A program made the position numbers and the translations under genes. A stretch of DNA of 64,000 nucleotides from Streptomyces morookaense (GTDB lineage: Bacteria > Actinomycetota > Actinomycetes > Streptomycetales > Streptomycetaceae), in NCBI RefSeq assembly GCF_013030945.1, contig NZ_JABBXF010000018.1:1-64000 (forward strand), in the 5' to 3' direction. Positions 8,004 through 16,630 of this stretch are shown here, piece after piece. Position 1 is the first letter of the stretch. Every line of letters starts with the position of its first letter. The notes under the pieces were generated by a model. The model worked only from the letters and a program-made list of their open reading frames with translations, was not told the DNA's origin and ran no database searches.

Positions 8004-9527
8004 TTACCCCATCACCTCCGCCAAGTACCGCTCCACGTCCGCCGGTTCGTCCGTCGCGACCGCGACATACCCGTCCGGGCGGATCAGAAACAGCCCCGAG
8101 CCGTAAGCCGACTTGGCGTGGCCCTCCCGGTCGAAGAGGTCCGGGGCCGGGCCGCCTATGCGGTAGATGCGGACGCCGGGCACCTCGGCGGCAGCCGGTA
8201 TCGCCCCCGTTCCCGACAGGTCCAGCAGTGTGAAGTGCGGGCCCCTGAAGGCGTCGAAGAGGCGGAAGACCTCGCCCGAGCCGTTGCGGCAGGGGGCGTC
8301 GGGAGCGCGGTCGCCGGCATGGAGGGCGTCGTCCGGGACGGCGTCGCGGTGCTCCCGGGACAGCGCGCTCTCCCGGTAGTTCAGGTCCAGTTGGTGCATC
8401 TCGCTGCCGCGGCGGCTGAGGCCGTCGGCGGTCGTGGAGCGGTCCTTGTGGTGCTGGCGCGTGCTCAGGCCCAGGACGTCCGCCGCCACCCGCGCCCGCT
8501 CCTCGTCATAGGTGTCGAGCAGGGCGTCCGGTGCGCCTCCCCGCAGCACCGCGGCCAGCTTCCAGCCCAGGTTGTACGCGTCCTGGACACTGGTGTTGAG
8601 GCCCTGGCCGCCCGCGGGGGAGTGGATGTGGGCGGCGTCCCCCGCGAGGAAGACGCGGCCGGTGCGGAAGCGCTCCGCCATGGCGGCCCGCGGCCGGTAG
8701 ACCGAGGCCCAGCTCACTTCGGTCACCCGCAGGTCCGGCAGGCCCGTGCGGCGGGCGATCGTGCGGGTCAGGGCCTCCGGCGTGGCGTCGCGCGCCACGT
8801 CGGGGTCGAAGGCCGGGTCCTTGAAACGGATGAGGAGCTGGAACGCCTCCGTGCCCTCCAGGCCCCGCAGGGCGATGAAGCCGTCCTCCGCCGCCGGCCA
8901 CATGTGCCAGTGGTCGCGGTCGAGCTCGCCCTCCAGCGTCAAGTCCACGATCAGCGCGGCCGTTTCGTCGACCTGCTCGCCGGCGAAGGCCGTGCCCAGC
9001 GCCCTGCGCACCGTGCTGCGGCCGCCGTCCGTACCGACCAGATATGCCGCGCGGACCGTCTCCGCCGAACCGTCGGCACCGAGCAGTGTCGCCGTCACAC
9101 CGTCCGCGTCCTGCGTGAAGTCCGCCAGCCCGGTGCTGAAGTCGGCCGTGCCGCCCAGCTCTTCGAGCCGCGCGTACAGCTCCTCCACCGTCCGCCACTG
9201 CGGCACCATCAGGATCTCGGGGTACGGGACGGCCGGTGAGGGCTCGGCCCGTTCCACCAGATCCCATGTGCGGATCCGCTCCGGCCCCTCCCAGGTCTGC
9301 ACCGGCGGGCACGGCCCGCCCGCGGCCGTGATGGCGCCGATCACCCCCAGGTCGTCGAACACCTCCTGCGTGCGCGGCTGGATGCCCATCCCGCGCGAGC
9401 CCGGGAATCCGCGCTCGGCGCGCTCCACCAGCCGGTGCCGGATGCCGCGCCGCTGCAGTTCGATGGCCAGGACCAGGCCGGTCGGGCCTGCGCCCGCGAT
9501 CAACACCTCGACGTCCGTGTTCGTCAC
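8004..9527 (-). CDS. FAD-dependent aromatic-ring monooxygenase (PHBH type)
   Basis: The 507-residue flavoprotein has the GAGPTG dinucleotide-binding motif (residues 11-16), the DG motif (VGTDGGRSTVRRALG) and the GD motif (LAGDAAHIHSPAGGQG). These define class A flavin hydroxylases. The C-terminal 120 residues form the thioredoxin-like extension seen in larger members such as phenol- and PgaE/RdmE-type hydroxylases. Such enzymes insert one oxygen atom into phenolic or polyketide substrates using NAD(P)H. The GTG start has AAGGGGGG about 6 nt upstream. The divergent TetR gene and the two operator-like repeats between them suggest induction by an aromatic compound. Substrate unknown; a drug-inactivating role (as in rifampicin monooxygenase) is possible. 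Confidence 0.88.
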   Translation of the reverse strand: MTNTDVEVLIAGAGPTGLVLAIELQRRGIRHRLVERAERGFPGSRGMGIQPRTQEVFDDLGVIGAITAAGGPCPPVQTWEGPERIRTWDLVERAEPSPAVPYPEILMVPQWRTVEELYARLEELGGTADFSTGLADFTQDADGVTATLLGADGSAETVRAAYLVGTDGGRSTVRRALGTAFAGEQVDETAALIVDLTLEGELDRDHWHMWPAAEDGFIALRGLEGTEAFQLLIRFKDPAFDPDVARDATPEALTRTIARRTGLPDLRVTEVSWASVYRPRAAMAERFRTGRVFLAGDAAHIHSPAGGQGLNTSVQDAYNLGWKLAAVLRGGAPDALLDTYDEERARVAADVLGLSTRQHHKDRSTTADGLSRRGSEMHQLDLNYRESALSREHRDAVPDDALHAGDRAPDAPCRNGSGEVFRLFDAFRGPHFTLLDLSGTGAIPAAAEVPGVRIYRIGGPAPDLFDREGHAKSAYGSGLFLIRPDGYVAVATDEPADVERYLAEVMG

Positions 9528-9537
9528 GGAAACCCCC

Positions 9538-9552
9538 CTTAACGATGTTAAG
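9538..9552. promoter_or_regulatory. TetR operator candidate 1
   Basis: CTTAACGATGTTAAG is a perfect inverted repeat of 6-bp arms (CTTAAC/GTTAAG) around GAT. It lies just upstream of the monooxygenase ribosome site, where a bound repressor would block that promoter. The second copy is 37 bp away. Confidence 0.65.
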
Positions 9553-9574
9553 TTCGCTGCACTATCAGACTGAA

Positions 9575-9589
9575 CTGAACAGCGTTAAG
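9575..9589. promoter_or_regulatory. TetR operator candidate 2, overlapping the TetR -10 box
   Basis: CTGAACAGCGTTAAG repeats operator 1 with one arm mismatch and the same 3-bp spacer. Its right arm overlaps the TAAGCT hexamer (9586-9591) that probably serves as the -10 box of the tetR gene, which suggests autoregulation. Confidence 0.6.
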
Positions 9590-9597
9590 CTGTCAAG

Positions 9598-10236
9598 GTG
9601 GCAACGCGAATCGACCGGGCCCAAGTGGCCGACACCGCACTCCGGTTGCTGAACGACGTGGGTCTCGAAGGTCTCACCCTGCGCCGGATCGCCAAGGAGC
9701 TCGACGTCCAGGCACCCGCCCTGTACTGGCACTTCAAGAACAAGCAGGAGCTGCTCGACGAGGTGGCGACGGAGATGATGCGCCGCATGGCCGGGCCCAT
9801 GCGCTCCGGTGACGGCGGCACCTGGCAGGAGTGCGTGGCCGTCGGTGCCCGCGAGATGCGGCGCTTCCTGCTCCGCTACCGCGACGGCGCCAAGGTGTTC
9901 GGCGGCACCCGTTTCACCGACGGCACCTACGCCGGCCCGCTGGAGGGCACCCTGCGCACCCTCGTCGACGCGGGCTTCTCGACGCAGGCCGCGGCCCGCG
10001 CCTGGTTCACGGTGCAGACGTACACCATGGGATACGTGATGGAGGAGCAGTCCGTGCACCCCGTGCCCGGCGGGCCGCGGGATCCGGAGTTCGAGCCCGA
10101 ACAGCGGGCCAAGCGGCTGGACGGGCGGCACCCGTTGTCGTTCGAGGCGGGGGAGGAGCTGTTCGGCGACCTGGATGCGGGGTTCGAAGCCGGGCTGACT
10201 GCCGTCATAGCGGGGGTTGAGGCCACCCTGGTGTAG
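9598..10236 (+). CDS. TetR/AcrR-family regulator with TetR-type C-terminal domain
   Basis: The 212-residue protein has an N-terminal helix-turn-helix (about residues 20-55, LTLRRIAKELDVQAPALYWHFKNK) followed by a TetR_C-like ligand domain. The ALYWHFKNKQELLDE segment is typical of TetR and OtrR-like drug sensors. It is divergent from the flavin monooxygenase with two related palindromes between them, so it probably represses both genes until a small aromatic ligand binds. The GTG is preceded by TAAGCT at a 6-nt distance and no clear ribosome site, consistent with leaderless translation. Confidence 0.88.
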   Translation: MATRIDRAQVADTALRLLNDVGLEGLTLRRIAKELDVQAPALYWHFKNKQELLDEVATEMMRRMAGPMRSGDGGTWQECVAVGAREMRRFLLRYRDGAKVFGGTRFTDGTYAGPLEGTLRTLVDAGFSTQAAARAWFTVQTYTMGYVMEEQSVHPVPGGPRDPEFEPEQRAKRLDGRHPLSFEAGEELFGDLDAGFEAGLTAVIAGVEATLV

Positions 10237-10251
10237 GGCGGATTTTCGGAT

Positions 10252-10303
10252 GCGGGCCGGTGGGGGTTGTTCGCGCAGTTTCCCACGCCCCTTACGGGGC
10301 GCC
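10252..10303. repeat. Half copy of the 23-bp-armed intergenic repeat (copy A)
   Basis: This matches only the right arm of the full elements at 27399, 57963 and 62186: GCGGGCCGGTGGGGG, then TCGCGCAGTTTCCCACGCC and CCTTACGGGGCGC. Two positions in the arm differ from the perfect version. A second CCTTACGG immediately after supplies the TAA stop of the minus-strand acyltransferase gene, so the element abuts or forms its 3' end. Confidence 0.6.
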
Positions 10304-10307
10304 CCCC

Positions 10308-11438
10308 TTACGGAGCCAGGGCCCTGCGCAGCAGCGGTGTCAGCCGGCGCTCCACCACGCGGTGCATCAGCCACGCCAGTACCAGCATCACCCCGATCGT
10401 CATCACGAACACCGCCGCCGACGGCAGGCCGAGCCTGCGGTGCAGTACGCCGATCACCACCCACCCCAGGTGCTCGTGCACCAGGTAGAACGGATAGGTC
10501 AGCGCCCCCGCGAACGGCAGCCAGCTCCAGTTCGCCCAGCGCACCTTGCCCAGGGCGATCAGTGCCACGGCCGCGTAGCCCAGCGCCAGCACGGCGATGA
10601 TGACGTAGGCCGAACGGTACGAGAAATAGTGCGGGTTCGGCGGGTGCCACAGCCCCGCCACCGCGTAGTGCTGCCCGACCAGGAAGCTCATCGCGACGAT
10701 GCCCCAGGCCAGCGCGTCGTGCCCGAAGCGGTGGACGAGGTACAGGCCGATGCCGCCGATGAAGTACGCCGAGTACTCCGGCATGAACACCACGCGCAGC
10801 ACCTCCAGATGGGAGGCCGTGGTGATCACCGTCGCCAGGGTCCACCCGGCGCAGAACAGCACGACCCGGTGGCGCGTGGCCCCGGGCAGGACGACGCACA
10901 GGGCGAAGAGCGCGTAGAAGCGCAGTTCGGCCCAGAGCGTCCAGCACACGCCGAGCACCCGCGTGGCGCCGACCGGCTGTTGCAGCATGGTCAGGTTGAC
11001 GAGCGTGTCGCTGGGCGAGACCGTCTTGTACGTCACCCACGGCAGCGCGAACACGAGCGTCACCAGCGCGATGGCCACCCAGTAGGCGGGGTAGAGCCGG
11101 GCCACGCGGGAGGCGAAGAAGGAGCGCAGCGGGCGGCCCCAGCCGCTCATGCAGATGACGAAGCCGCTGATGACGAAGAAGATCTGCACCCCGAGGCAGC
11201 CGTAGGCGAACGCGCCCGACAGGTGCGGGAATTCGTGGCGCGGCGACCTGCCCCACGCCTGACCGATCTCGCCGTCCCGGCCGCCGTAGTGGTACAGCGC
11301 GACCATGAGCGCGGCGATCAGCCGCAGGCCGTCCAGGGCGCGCAGCCGGCCCGCCGCGCCGCCGCTGCCGTGCTGTGCGCCGGCGGCAGGCGCCTGGGCC
11401 TCGGTGAGGCGGGGGCCGGGCACGGTGGGGGCTGTCAT
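10308..11438 (-). CDS. Membrane acyltransferase (acyltransferase family 3)
   Basis: The 376-residue protein has about ten hydrophobic segments and the acyltransferase-3 signatures: an early RALDGLRLIAALMVALYHY segment with the catalytic His, then FFVISGFVI and RLYPAYW. These enzymes transfer acetyl or succinyl groups to extracytoplasmic sugars. Its ATG overlaps the stop of the polysialyltransferase-like gene (ATGA), so the two are translationally coupled. In this position it probably O-acylates the surface polymer built by the neighbouring glycosyltransferases. Length is normal for the family. Confidence 0.88.
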   Translation of the reverse strand: MTAPTVPGPRLTEAQAPAAGAQHGSGGAAGRLRALDGLRLIAALMVALYHYGGRDGEIGQAWGRSPRHEFPHLSGAFAYGCLGVQIFFVISGFVICMSGWGRPLRSFFASRVARLYPAYWVAIALVTLVFALPWVTYKTVSPSDTLVNLTMLQQPVGATRVLGVCWTLWAELRFYALFALCVVLPGATRHRVVLFCAGWTLATVITTASHLEVLRVVFMPEYSAYFIGGIGLYLVHRFGHDALAWGIVAMSFLVGQHYAVAGLWHPPNPHYFSYRSAYVIIAVLALGYAAVALIALGKVRWANWSWLPFAGALTYPFYLVHEHLGWVVIGVLHRRLGLPSAAVFVMTIGVMLVLAWLMHRVVERRLTPLLRRALAP

Positions 11439-12829
11439 GAGGAGGGCACCGCCGTCTTCTTGGTCAGCCGCCGCTTCACGGCCCGGGCGCGACGTGCCAT
11501 GCGCCGGAGCGTCGGATTGCGCGGCAGGAAGGAGAGTGAGGAGGGGACCGCGCCGGGCAGGCCCAGCGATGTGAGGCGGCGCCGTTTGAAGTAGCGCCGG
11601 GTGCGGGGTGTCAGGTGGGCCGCGAGATAGCGTTCGGCGGCGGGGCGGAGGTCGGGGAGGATCTGCGGCTGCATCGAGTAACCGACTGCCGCCAGCAGCC
11701 CGTTGAGGTCCCCGGTGTCCGGGACGGGCGGCGTCTCGTCGTCCACGTCCGGCAGCAGCGCGTCGACGATCGTCACCGGCACCCGGTTGCTGTTCTGGTA
11801 CGGCGTGAGCCGCTCCAGCAGCATCTCGGTGCCCGACCGGGCGACCGGCAGGCCGTGGAAGGCCCGTGCCGTGAACAGCGCCGTCGAGAAGCAGGCGACG
11901 ACCAGCGCCGGCCGCAGCCGCTGGTACACCGTCTCGGCCAGGACGGGGGTGTCCAGCACGGTCAGCTGCGTGCCGAGCCGGTCCGCCTCCTCCTCCAGCA
12001 GCCGCGACCAGCGGGCGGGTGCCGACGGGTGGGGCTTGAAGAGCACCGTCCGGTGCCCGCGGCGCACCGCGCCGCGCAGCATCCGCACGTGCAGCCGCTC
12101 CTCCTCCTCGGGGGTGAGGATGCCGAGCGCCGACAGGTACTGGCCGAGCAGCAGGGCGGCGCCCTCGGGGGCGTCGTCCGGCAGCTCGGCCGCGTCGGCG
12201 AGTTCGGCCAGCACCTTGGCGAAGACCTCGCCCGGGACGATCTCCGGCTCGACGCCGAACTCCGTGAGCAGCAGCGGCTTCAGCCCGGGCACGAGGTCCA
12301 GGTGCAGCAGGCGGCGCACGCGGGTGCCGATGAGCGGGTCGAGCTTGCTGCGCGTGGGACCGTAGCTCATCAGGCCGTCGGCGTAGACGTCGAGCGGGGC
12401 GCCGGGGAACATCTGGGCAAGCGCCATGGCCGGGTTGACCTGGAGCGACTCCAGGACGATCGTCACCTCGTCGGTGCCGAGCCCCCACAGCAGCCGCAGA
12501 TGGCGCTCCCAGAGGGGGGTGTCGTCGGGGCGCGGCGACCAGCCGGTGGGGTGGAAGGGGCTGATCGTCTCGTTCCAGGACACGACGGCGTCGAAGCGGG
12601 TGCGCAGCCGCTCGAAGCCGGGGGCCTCTTCCAGAGAGGGAGATGTCTCGGGTACGGCAGCCGTGTTGGAGACCACCAACAGGCGGCGGTCGGCGGGCGC
12701 GAGCATGCCGGCGTCGAGGGCGGCCGCCAGTGTGGCGGCTCCGTAGAGGGTCGAGGCGAGAAGCAGTTGAGTACGACGCTGCGGCGTCGGCCCTGCGGGG
12801 TGTACCGCACCGGGTGTCGTGGCCGTCAT
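11435..12829 (-). CDS. Polysialyltransferase-like glycosyltransferase
   Basis: The 464-residue cytoplasmic protein shows the layout of alpha-2,8-polysialyltransferase-family proteins (Pfam PF07388-like). The N-terminal QLLLASTLYGAATLAAALD segment is followed by LYADGL-type and FKPHP motifs: VYADGLMSYGP in the middle and VLFKPHPSAP near residue 300, and ACFSTALFTAR after that. HP and S/T motifs of this kind bind the CMP-sugar in bacterial sialyltransferases. The last 40 residues are strongly basic, suiting membrane-surface association. It overlaps the GT2 stop by 1 bp (TGATG) and the acyltransferase start by 4 bp. The donor is probably the CMP-nonulosonate made by the NeuA-HAD protein. Confidence 0.75.
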   Translation of the reverse strand: MTATTPGAVHPAGPTPQRRTQLLLASTLYGAATLAAALDAGMLAPADRRLLVVSNTAAVPETSPSLEEAPGFERLRTRFDAVVSWNETISPFHPTGWSPRPDDTPLWERHLRLLWGLGTDEVTIVLESLQVNPAMALAQMFPGAPLDVYADGLMSYGPTRSKLDPLIGTRVRRLLHLDLVPGLKPLLLTEFGVEPEIVPGEVFAKVLAELADAAELPDDAPEGAALLLGQYLSALGILTPEEEERLHVRMLRGAVRRGHRTVLFKPHPSAPARWSRLLEEEADRLGTQLTVLDTPVLAETVYQRLRPALVVACFSTALFTARAFHGLPVARSGTEMLLERLTPYQNSNRVPVTIVDALLPDVDDETPPVPDTGDLNGLLAAVGYSMQPQILPDLRPAAERYLAAHLTPRTRRYFKRRRLTSLGLPGAVPSSLSFLPRNPTLRRMARRARAVKRRLTKKTAVPSS

Positions 12830-13806
12830 CAGGCCGCCACCTCCGCCGGGGCCGGGCGGCGGCGGAGGCGGCGCAGGCGGGCTGCGCGGTCGTCGTCCAT
12901 GGAATTCAGGGCGTCCTTGAGAAGATCCTGCGGCATGCGTTTCATTGCTGCTGCACTCATCGAACGCAGAGCTTTGGCCACGGCCGGTTCGAAACGTTCG
13001 ATGCTGCCGAGGTGGTGGGAAATGATGGCGCAATACGTCCGCACGGCCTTGGGCAGGAGCTTTTCCGCGGCGGGATCGCGGGAGGTCTCGTCGATGACCT
13101 GGTCGAAAGCGCGAATGAAATCGAGCTGGCGTACGTCGCCGATCTGTGTGAGCGACGAGGAGATTCCGCGCCGGTAGAAAACGCCCAGCAATCCGGCCAC
13201 CGCGAAGGACTGTGCCTCGCGGTGCAGGCGCCAGATCCACGGGCGGTCCTCGGCGGTGCGCAGTCCGTGCTTGAAGTGCAGGAGCCCTTGGTCCAGCAGG
13301 CGGCGGTGGTAGATGCCGGCCCAGGCGTAGGCGTAGTCGACGGACGTCGAGCGGTCGGCCGGGAGTATCGCGTCGCGCGGCCGCAGCGCGACCCCGCGAC
13401 GGCCGATCGGCACCCGGTGCACGGTGCGGACGGGGCCGGTGCACTGGACGTGGTCGGTGCGCACGAAGTCGACGTCCAACGCCTCGATCTCGGCGAGCAG
13501 TCGGGGGTAGTGGCCCGGTGCCAGCCAGTCGTCGCCGTCCAGGAAGGTCAGGTACCTGCCCCGGGCGTGGTCCAGGCCCGTGTTGCGGGCGGTGGCGAGC
13601 CCGCCGTTCCTCTCGTGGCGCACGAGCACCGCCCCCGGCAGTTCGCGTGCCGCCCGCTCCAGGATGCCCGGCGTCCCGTCCGTCGAGCAGTCGTCGACGA
13701 GAATGAATTCGAAGTCCTCGCGTGCGTTCGCACGCAGGCTGCGCAGCGCGTCCGGAGCATATGTCTGCACGTTGAAGAACGGCACGATGACGGAGAGCTT
13801 GACCAC
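12829..13806 (-). CDS. Family 2 glycosyltransferase
   Basis: The 325-residue protein begins with the GT-A nucleotide-sugar fold: LSVIVPFFNVQTY, the VDDCSTDGT motif, NGGLATARNTGLDHA, and a DGDD metal site at residues 90-93. This fold adds a sugar from a UDP- or GDP-donor in the cytoplasm. It heads the minus-strand operon of GT2, polysialyltransferase-like and acyltransferase genes, divergent from the DUF6716-type gene. The GTG start lies 7 nt after a TACCGT hexamer (13819-13814 on the minus strand) with no ribosome site. The C-terminal 100 residues are helical and not recognised. Confidence 0.88.
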   Translation of the reverse strand: MVKLSVIVPFFNVQTYAPDALRSLRANAREDFEFILVDDCSTDGTPGILERAARELPGAVLVRHERNGGLATARNTGLDHARGRYLTFLDGDDWLAPGHYPRLLAEIEALDVDFVRTDHVQCTGPVRTVHRVPIGRRGVALRPRDAILPADRSTSVDYAYAWAGIYHRRLLDQGLLHFKHGLRTAEDRPWIWRLHREAQSFAVAGLLGVFYRRGISSSLTQIGDVRQLDFIRAFDQVIDETSRDPAAEKLLPKAVRTYCAIISHHLGSIERFEPAVAKALRSMSAAAMKRMPQDLLKDALNSMDDDRAARLRRLRRRPAPAEVAA

Positions 13807-13968
13807 TCACGGAACGGTAGGCGGCGCTCCGGCATTTACTCTGACCGCAGCCGGAAGAGCGGGTGAACGAAGCGGGTCGGAACGATGAACCCGGCCTGCG
13901 CGTCAACCGATTTGCCGATCGTCGTTGTGCTGTTTACCGATTGTTGCGCCTGCGTTGGGCAACGAAAC

Positions 13969-13980
13969 GGAATGCATTCC
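13969..13980. promoter_or_regulatory. Perfect 12-bp palindrome at the surface-glycan divergent promoter
   Basis: GGAATGCATTCC is fully self-complementary. It sits directly before a TATCGT hexamer (13981-13986) that lies 7 nt ahead of the GTG of the DUF6716-type gene. The position suits a repressor or activator site for the rightward glycan genes. The regulator is unknown. Confidence 0.45.
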
Positions 13981-13993
13981 TATCGTCGGCGAC

Positions 13994-15319
13994 GTGCCCA
14001 CACGTACCGAATCCCCGCCGCGGGTCGCCGTGCTCGCGGACTCCGACACGCGATGGAAATGGGGAGCACTCACCGCGCACCGGCTCGTGCCCGGCGCCCG
14101 GCCGGACGGGTTCCTGCTGCGGGGGCGGGCCACGCCCACGGTACGGCAGCTCGCCGAAGTCGGCGTCGAGGCCGCCGTGTTGCGTGAGGTCACGGGCGTC
14201 GAGTTCGTCCGGTCCATGGACCGGGACCGGTACGAGGTGATCGTGCTCGCGTGCGTCGGCGGCGCCGTCCAGGCCGTGCTGCACGGGCTCGGGCACGCGT
14301 GGGCCGGGGCGGCGCGGCGGCCCGTCGTGGTCACCGGCTACGTCGGGGTCGTGTACGAAAAGCTCGCGGACGGGCTGCTGTTGCGGCATGGGGCGGATGT
14401 GGTCCTGGCCAACTCCCGGGCGGACGCGGAGCGTTTCCGTGCCGTGTACGCGGGCGCGGGCGCCGGCGCGGAGAGCGTCACCGAGTGCGCCCTGCCGTTC
14501 CTCGGGGGCGACCCCTACGGGACCGGACGCCAAGTCCGCCCGTACACCGTGGTGTTCGCCGCCCAGCCCTCGGTGCCGGAGAGCCGTGCCGACCGCATGT
14601 ACCTGCTGGAACGCACCGTCGGGCACGCCCGGCTGCACCCGGACCGCGAGGTCCTCGTCAAACTGCGCAGCAAGCCCGGAGAGCACACCACGCACATCGA
14701 GGAACACCCGTACCAGAAGCTGGCCGCCCGGTTGAAGGGCGGCCTGCCGCCCAACGTCCGCCTGGTGTACGGGCACATGGGCGACGTCCTGGACCGCACC
14801 GACCTCCTCGTCACCGTCAGCTCCACCGCCGCCCTGGAGTCCCTGCACCGGGCCGTCCCCACGGCCGTCCTCACCGACCTCGGCATCCGCGAACCCCTCG
14901 GCAACCACCACTTCCTCGGCTCCGGCTGCCTCGCCTCCTGGGACGAGCTCGACGCCGGCCTGCTGCCCGCACCCGACCCCGAGTGGACGGCCCGCCAGGG
15001 CGTCGCCGTGGGCGTCCCCTACGAGCAGGCCTTCGCCACGGCGCGCCAGCGGGTCGCACACCTCCGCGCACAACCCCAACTCCCGCCGCTCGCCCCCTAC
15101 TACACCGCGCGCACCGCCCCCGGATACCTCCCCGGCATCCTCGCCCGCCACGGCTTCGACCCCCGCGGCCGCCCCCTCCCCGGCCGAGCCGCCCCCGAAC
15201 GGCCGGAGAACGCCCTGCGCCGCGTCACCCGCAACGCCCTCCGCGACGCCGCCCGCGGCGCCTACCGGCACGGGGTGCAGCGTGTGGCCCCCGTCATCCG
15301 GCGGCTGGGGGAGCTGTGA
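13994..15319 (+). CDS. Putative glycosyltransferase (DUF6716-like)
   Basis: The 441-residue protein resembles the DUF6716 'putative glycosyltransferase' group found beside NeuA/NeuB genes in actinobacteria. Visible features are an N-terminal Rossmann-like strand (RVAVLADSDTRWKWGALTA), a KLRSKPGEHTTH loop resembling the HP loop of sialyltransferases, and VSSTAALESLHR, the Ser/Thr motif that binds the CMP moiety in those enzymes. The C-terminus is basic. I chose the GTG at 13994 because a TATCGT hexamer lies 7 nt upstream. Its stop overlaps a GTG of the next frame, but the NeuA ATG is 33 nt further on. It probably transfers the nonulosonic acid made by the following genes. Confidence 0.7.
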   Translation: MPTRTESPPRVAVLADSDTRWKWGALTAHRLVPGARPDGFLLRGRATPTVRQLAEVGVEAAVLREVTGVEFVRSMDRDRYEVIVLACVGGAVQAVLHGLGHAWAGAARRPVVVTGYVGVVYEKLADGLLLRHGADVVLANSRADAERFRAVYAGAGAGAESVTECALPFLGGDPYGTGRQVRPYTVVFAAQPSVPESRADRMYLLERTVGHARLHPDREVLVKLRSKPGEHTTHIEEHPYQKLAARLKGGLPPNVRLVYGHMGDVLDRTDLLVTVSSTAALESLHRAVPTAVLTDLGIREPLGNHHFLGSGCLASWDELDAGLLPAPDPEWTARQGVAVGVPYEQAFATARQRVAHLRAQPQLPPLAPYYTARTAPGYLPGILARHGFDPRGRPLPGRAAPERPENALRRVTRNALRDAARGAYRHGVQRVAPVIRRLGEL

Positions 15320-15351
15320 CACCGACCCCGAACCCCTCCGAGGAGCGCACC

Positions 15352-16596
15352 ATGCCCGCCGTCCTGGCCGTCGTCCCCGCCCGCGGCGGCTCCAAGGGGG
15401 TGCCCGCCAAGAACCTCGCCCCGGTCGGCGGCGTGCCCCTGGTCGCCCGCGCGGTACGGGCCTGCCGCGCGGCACGCCTGGTCACCGACGTCGTCGTCTC
15501 CACCGACGACCCGGCCATCGCCGCCGCGGCCCGCGCGGCGGGCGCGGAGGTGGTCCGGCGCCCGGACGCCCTCGCGGGCGACACCGCCACCAGCGAGGCG
15601 GCGGTGCTGCACGCGATGGACGCGTACGAGGCGGCGCACGGCACGCCGGTGGACACGGTTCTGCTGGTGCAGTGCACGAGCCCGTTCCTCACCGGCGAGG
15701 ACGTCGACGCAGTCGCCTCCGCGGTCGTCGAACAGGGCGCCGACAGCGCGTTGACGGTGGCACCGTTCCACGGCTTCGTGTGGCGGGAGGCCTCCGGCCC
15801 GGTTGCGGAGCCGTTCCGTGGCGCCCCGCCCGCCGCCCCGCCCCGTGAGGCCCCCGGCGGTGCCGTCGGCGTCAACCACGACGCGTCCCACCGCCCCCGC
15901 CGCCAGGACCGCCCCCAGGACTGGCTGGAGACCGGTGCCGCCTACGCCATGCGTGCCGCCGGGTTCCGTGCCGCCCGGCACCGGTTCTTCGGGCGCACCG
16001 AGCTCGTACCGACCGACGCCGCGCGGGTGCTGGAGATCGACGAGCCGCACGACCTCGACCGGGCCCGGGCCCTCGCACCGCTGTTCGGCCCCGGCGCCGG
16101 TGACAGCCGGCCCGCCCGTGCCGACGTCGACGCCGTCGTCCTCGACTTCGACGGCACCCAGACCGACGACCGCGTCCTGATCGACGCCGACGGGCGCGAA
16201 CTCGTCGCCGTCCACCGCGGCGACGGGCTCGGCGTCGCCGCCCTGCGCCGCGCCGGGCTGGAGCTGCTGATCCTCTCCACCGAGACCAACCCCGTCGTCG
16301 CCGCCCGCGGCCGCAAGCTGGGCATCCCCGTCGTGCACGGCAGCGCGCACAAGGACCACGCCCTCAAGCAGTGGTGCGAGGAGCGCGGCATCGCCCCCGA
16401 GCGGGTGCTCTACGCCGGCAACGACGTCAACGACCTGCCCTGCTTCGGCCTCGTCGGATGGCCCGTCGCAGTGGCGGACGCCCATGGCTCCGTACGGGCG
16501 GCAGCCCGCGCGGTCACCTCCGCACCCGGCGGCAGCGGTGCCGTCCGGGAGATCGCCTCATGGCTTCTCGGCCCCGAACTCGGCTCAGGAATCTGA
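15352..16596 (+). CDS. neuA: CMP-nonulosonate cytidylyltransferase fused to KdsC-like HAD phosphatase
   Basis: The 414-residue protein has two domains. Residues 1 to about 240 are a NeuA-type cytidylyltransferase with the CTP-binding motif RGGSKGVPAKN, the QCTSPF loop and ETGAAY. Residues about 258-414 are a KdsC-type HAD phosphatase with intact motifs: DFDG with Asp265/Asp267, the STETN motif II, a Lys in SAHKDHALK and GNDVND (residues 356-361). The fusion suggests it first removes the phosphate from a nonulosonate 9-phosphate and then activates the sugar with CMP. The start is the ATG with GAGGAG at 15340-15345; a GTG at 15316 overlapping the previous stop is a weaker choice. NeuB follows 34 bp downstream. 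Confidence 0.88.
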   Translation: MPAVLAVVPARGGSKGVPAKNLAPVGGVPLVARAVRACRAARLVTDVVVSTDDPAIAAAARAAGAEVVRRPDALAGDTATSEAAVLHAMDAYEAAHGTPVDTVLLVQCTSPFLTGEDVDAVASAVVEQGADSALTVAPFHGFVWREASGPVAEPFRGAPPAAPPREAPGGAVGVNHDASHRPRRQDRPQDWLETGAAYAMRAAGFRAARHRFFGRTELVPTDAARVLEIDEPHDLDRARALAPLFGPGAGDSRPARADVDAVVLDFDGTQTDDRVLIDADGRELVAVHRGDGLGVAALRRAGLELLILSTETNPVVAARGRKLGIPVVHGSAHKDHALKQWCEERGIAPERVLYAGNDVNDLPCFGLVGWPVAVADAHGSVRAAARAVTSAPGGSGAVREIASWLLGPELGSGI

Positions 16597-16630
16597 CCCC
16601 CGCCCCTTCCCCTTAAGGAACCGCCTCACC

